Part shown: in pieces, positions 61,090 through 64,000 of the stretch
Layout: every line of letters begins with the position of its first letter
Numbering within the stretch: the stretch's first letter is position 1
The notes under the pieces: generated by a model
What the model was told of the DNA's origin: nothing
The model's database searches: none
What the model saw: only the letters and a program-made list of their open reading frames with translations
From: Eremophila alpestris peregrina
Lineage: Eukaryota; Chordata; Aves; Passeriformes; Alaudidae
Assembly (NCBI GenBank): GCA_009792885.1
Contig: WMCF01000025.1
Coordinates: forward strand, 7,937,771 to 8,001,770
Reading direction: 5' to 3'
DNA length: 64,000 bases
Made by a program: the position numbers and the translations under genes

Positions 61090-62290
61090 GTTTGATCCAG
61101 TGGAGTTCAGGAGCTGGGAATGGCTCCTTCCTGACCTACTGTAGCAAAATTCGATGGAATTTTAAATCCAGGGAGGAGATCCTCCTGTCCCACTCCCATT
61201 GAAATCCGAGGTACAACCTGTTGTGAGGTTGAGCATGTATTCCCAATAGGAGAACAGGCATGTACCACAAACAGAGGACCAATGACATAGGTCCATGGAC
61301 GGAAGAGGTCTCTTACAGCACACACAACATAACAATAAGCAGCACTCCCATAAACATGATCAATACTGATGGTCTAGTTCCTTCTTTCCTGAGGATCAGG
61401 ACTGATGAACTATACACTGAGTGTTGTCACCCACAGGCACACTTTCACTCGTGGCTCTGGAATTTTAGGCAATAGAATATCCATACCCAGGCTCTGCCGC
61501 CTTTACCAAATGACTAGCTGAGACCTTGGATCTTTCCAAATGTAGATCTCCTACTTGCCAACCAGTTCTGTTTGAATTTTGTTTATGGCTACACACACAG
61601 TCCCCAACACACCTTCTGGAACTCCTCAGGGTCTAAGAGAGTTCAGCTACTGACACTCAGCCCTCAGTTGCCTCACCTATGTGATCTCTCTTCAGTACCT
61701 GGCACCCATCCTGTGCCCCTTTCCATCTAGTCCAGCATGAAGTTTGCCACCATTTACACACATGCAGGCTCCAAATAAGGACCGCACTTACACAGAAGAT
61801 GGTTAGAGATAGAATTTAATAACAACATGCAATATATTCATTTAGAAAAGTGTTCATCTGCATCCGTTTCCTTTCATCCCTTCTTGTCACCATCTACCTA
61901 TATTTGTGCATCTCTGATCCACCTTTATGCCTTCCTTTCCTCTCCTGTGTCCTGTCCCCTAAATGCCATGTAAGTTTTCCACATACCCACAATGTCCCTA
62001 AGATATACCACAATGTTTTACACAATTCTAAGTTTCTTTCTGCCCACAAGCAAAAGTAATTGTCCTGTGCCAGTCTTTAAGGCAGGAATTGCACTTTGAC
62101 AGCAGGGCATCCTGGAAAGGAAGATTTTTCATTGAAGCTTCTTGATAGGTTTCCTATCAGAAATCATGACTGCAAACAACCTCTTTCTGTCACCTTAGAG
62201 GCAGCAAATTCAGTGGCTTCTGTTGATGGTGTTACTCATCAACTGCCATTGCGCTTTTGCTCATCACCCGCTCTTTGTGTTTGATTTGAT
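61090..62290 (-). other. Possible remnant of an old repeat or ERV (weak)
   Basis: A pyrimidine-rich plus strand with fewer AT runs than its neighbours. On the minus strand around 61107-61370 all three frames give Cys- and Gly-containing stretches, one with NLTTGC and NGSGTGG (possible N-glycosylation sites) and another with PWTYVIGPLFVVHACSPIG, each broken by stops. This could be a frameshifted remnant of an envelope-like region or chance. No LTR or other retroviral part was identified beside it. Confidence 0.2.
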
Positions 62291-62470
62291 TAGCTTCTCA
62301 TCAGATAAAATATACTCTGTAAAATTAATAATAAATTATATCTTGTTTAAACCAGATAATTTATTTCCATCACTAGCTTATTTTCTTGGAATTTCTAATC
62401 CTAAAGACTTTCCTTGAACAGTATAGTTCCCTGTAATGTAATTCAGAAAGGACACAGTGTACAGCTTTAC

Positions 62471-62493
62471 ATATATATGTATATATATATATA
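62471..62493 (+). repeat. (AT)n tract
   Basis: Alternating A and T with a single G interruption. Confidence 0.95.
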
Positions 62494-64000
62494 AAACTTC
62501 TTAGCTATTTTATATTCCTAGTACTTTCTCAGTGTACTTGTCTAGCTTTTTGTGTCTAATGCAACTTAAACTTACCCAGTTGCTTTTAAGTTTCCAAGAA
62601 AATCACAGAACAATGCAGATTAAGTTGTAGTAAAGCTCCAGGTGAGCTATAATGAAGGTAAAGCGTAATTAGGACACAATTTCATGACTGTTTTAATTTG
62701 CCATAAATCCATGCTCCCTGACTCATTGGGTTTCAGGCAGACTAGACAGATAACTGAGTGATTCATTTTCACACAGATCCACTCCCTGCATTCATCGGGA
62801 CACTTCCCTTCTGTATCAACAGCAGCAATCAATGCTTTGTGCTTTTTACTATATTGAAGTGGGAGGGATGACAAAACTTTTGTAAAATCTATGTGTGGAT
62901 TCAAATTATATTGAAATTTGCTGTGTACTTAGCGCTGAAGAGCAAGGTTGGGGAGTTCAAAAAGGCTTTTGAGCGGGCATTTTTTGTCCAAAAATGCAGG
63001 TCCTTTGAGCTTATTTTTTTGGGGTGGGTTTTTAATAAGGGAGAGGAGTAATGTGCATATAAAAGCTGCCTGTTTTTTCCCTTTTCTTCATCCATCCTTA
63101 AGATTCCAGTGATTGTTTTGACCTTCCTGGAACTGAATTCAGAATCTGTCCAATTCAGTATGCAAAACTCTCTGTCATAAAAGGAAACAATATGTAAAAA
63201 AGCTCTGCATATACAGTTGATTTGTCCAAATAATATATAATTAGGAGCAAAATGCTTATGTATGATAAAGACCTTCCTGCAATTGCATCCCATGTGTAGA
63301 GCAGTGGTATAATATAGCAGGATGTGCCACAGCTATTGAACCTGAAGAAATACGTTTTACATGCTGTAAATTAAGTCCTATGTTTGGTAGTTTTTCGTGC
63401 TTGAGTTCTCATTTTTGACATTTCCTGAGCTTGTATCTCTGCTGATGGCTGGGGCAAGGGTGAAAACAATATGCAAAGCCATCTCAGATAATATTAAGTA
63501 AATAGAGAAAACACGTTGAAAAAACCAATTGTTCTTGTGGGATTGTCATGTTCCTTAAATTTTCTTTGCCTTTTTTACAGAGGTTTCCATAAAACTGAAT
63601 TTGACATTTGGAAAGGGCACAAGATGCTTCTAGGCAACCTTATCTCCTCATTGCTAAAGTTTTGGGAAAATTAATGTTTATTGGATGTGTCACAAATCAT
63701 TGTTTATTCTCTGTAAGCCTCTTGTGCCTCTGGGCACTATGCATGTATGAATGGAGACTTTGCAGTGCCTTCTTAGAAGCAGATTAAATGCGTCAGAGTT
63801 TTTTATTGTTAATTTTTGCCACTATATATGAACATTTTTCTGTCCACTAAATACTTTTTGTATCAAATTTTACATCCAGTTTTCTATGAAATGCCTATTT
63901 CATAATGCCTTCTAGATAGTTTTAGGGAAGGTTGATTTGCTTTGCTGAGTTATTTTCCATTTGAAATTAATTGTCAAACAAGACTCCAAGAAAATGAAAG

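Larger units (their letters stand above)
53099..64000 (+). other. ADCY2 intron downstream of last exon seen (incomplete, at least 10.9 kb)
   Basis: Starts with donor gtaggt; the next acceptor is beyond the window. Holds an A-rich tract near 54222-54250, an ERV-like repeat at 55235-55860, a small ORF at 55935-56189, a TA-rich tract at 62471-62493 and a possible old repeat at 61090-62290. The rest shows nothing I can support. Confidence 0.8.

Overview
The window is vertebrate nuclear DNA, almost certainly from a bird and quite possibly a songbird. The evidence is two minus-strand pieces of the avian CR1 LINE (each ending in the CATAGAAT-type 3' tail), several LTR/ERV-like blocks resembling avian interspersed repeats, AT-rich intronic sequence, and split exons with canonical GT-AG borders. 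There are no prokaryotic features, RNA genes or CRISPR arrays.

The only gene I can support is a plus-strand, partial copy of ADCY2 (adenylyl cyclase type 2). Eleven consecutive internal exons lie between 28406 and 53098. Spliced together they give 1,236 bases, an open frame of 412 codons with no stop or frameshift. By recalled human numbering this is about residues 241-652 of about 1,091. They encode the end of the linker after the first membrane cassette, the whole C1a catalytic half (both metal-binding aspartates kept), the C1b linker, and TM7 and TM8 of the second membrane cassette. The first exons (TM1-TM6) and the later ones (rest of TM7-12, C2 domain) were not found and presumably lie outside the window. 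Exon identity rests on protein similarity recalled from memory, not on a database search.

Layout: 1-28405 is the intron upstream of the first exon seen. It holds an LTR-like block near 4.5-5.0 kb, an ERV-like repeat at 6.6-7.5 kb, a pentanucleotide array and an AT-rich hairpin at 11.1-11.4 kb, a CR1 fragment at 11.8 kb, a possible ERV-like block near 17 kb and a larger LTR/ERV-like block at 20.6-22.2 kb. 28406-53098 is the exon cluster; three exons sit within 1.2 kb at 35.8-36.9 kb and the other introns are 1-5.8 kb. A second CR1 fragment ends about 70 bp before one splice acceptor. A CCCTT array, interrupted by a 155-base N gap, lies in the intron at 47.2-53.0 kb. 53099-64000 is the start of a long intron with a second ERV-like repeat at 55.2-55.9 kb, an adjacent 84-codon ORF with a predicted membrane segment, and a possible older repeat at 61.1-62.3 kb.

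I found no clear new biological system. The items most worth checking are the AAGGG/CCCTT array, the microsatellite-to-hairpin junction, the ACCTATAAA cluster just upstream of a catalytic exon, and the small membrane-type ORF beside the ERV repeat.
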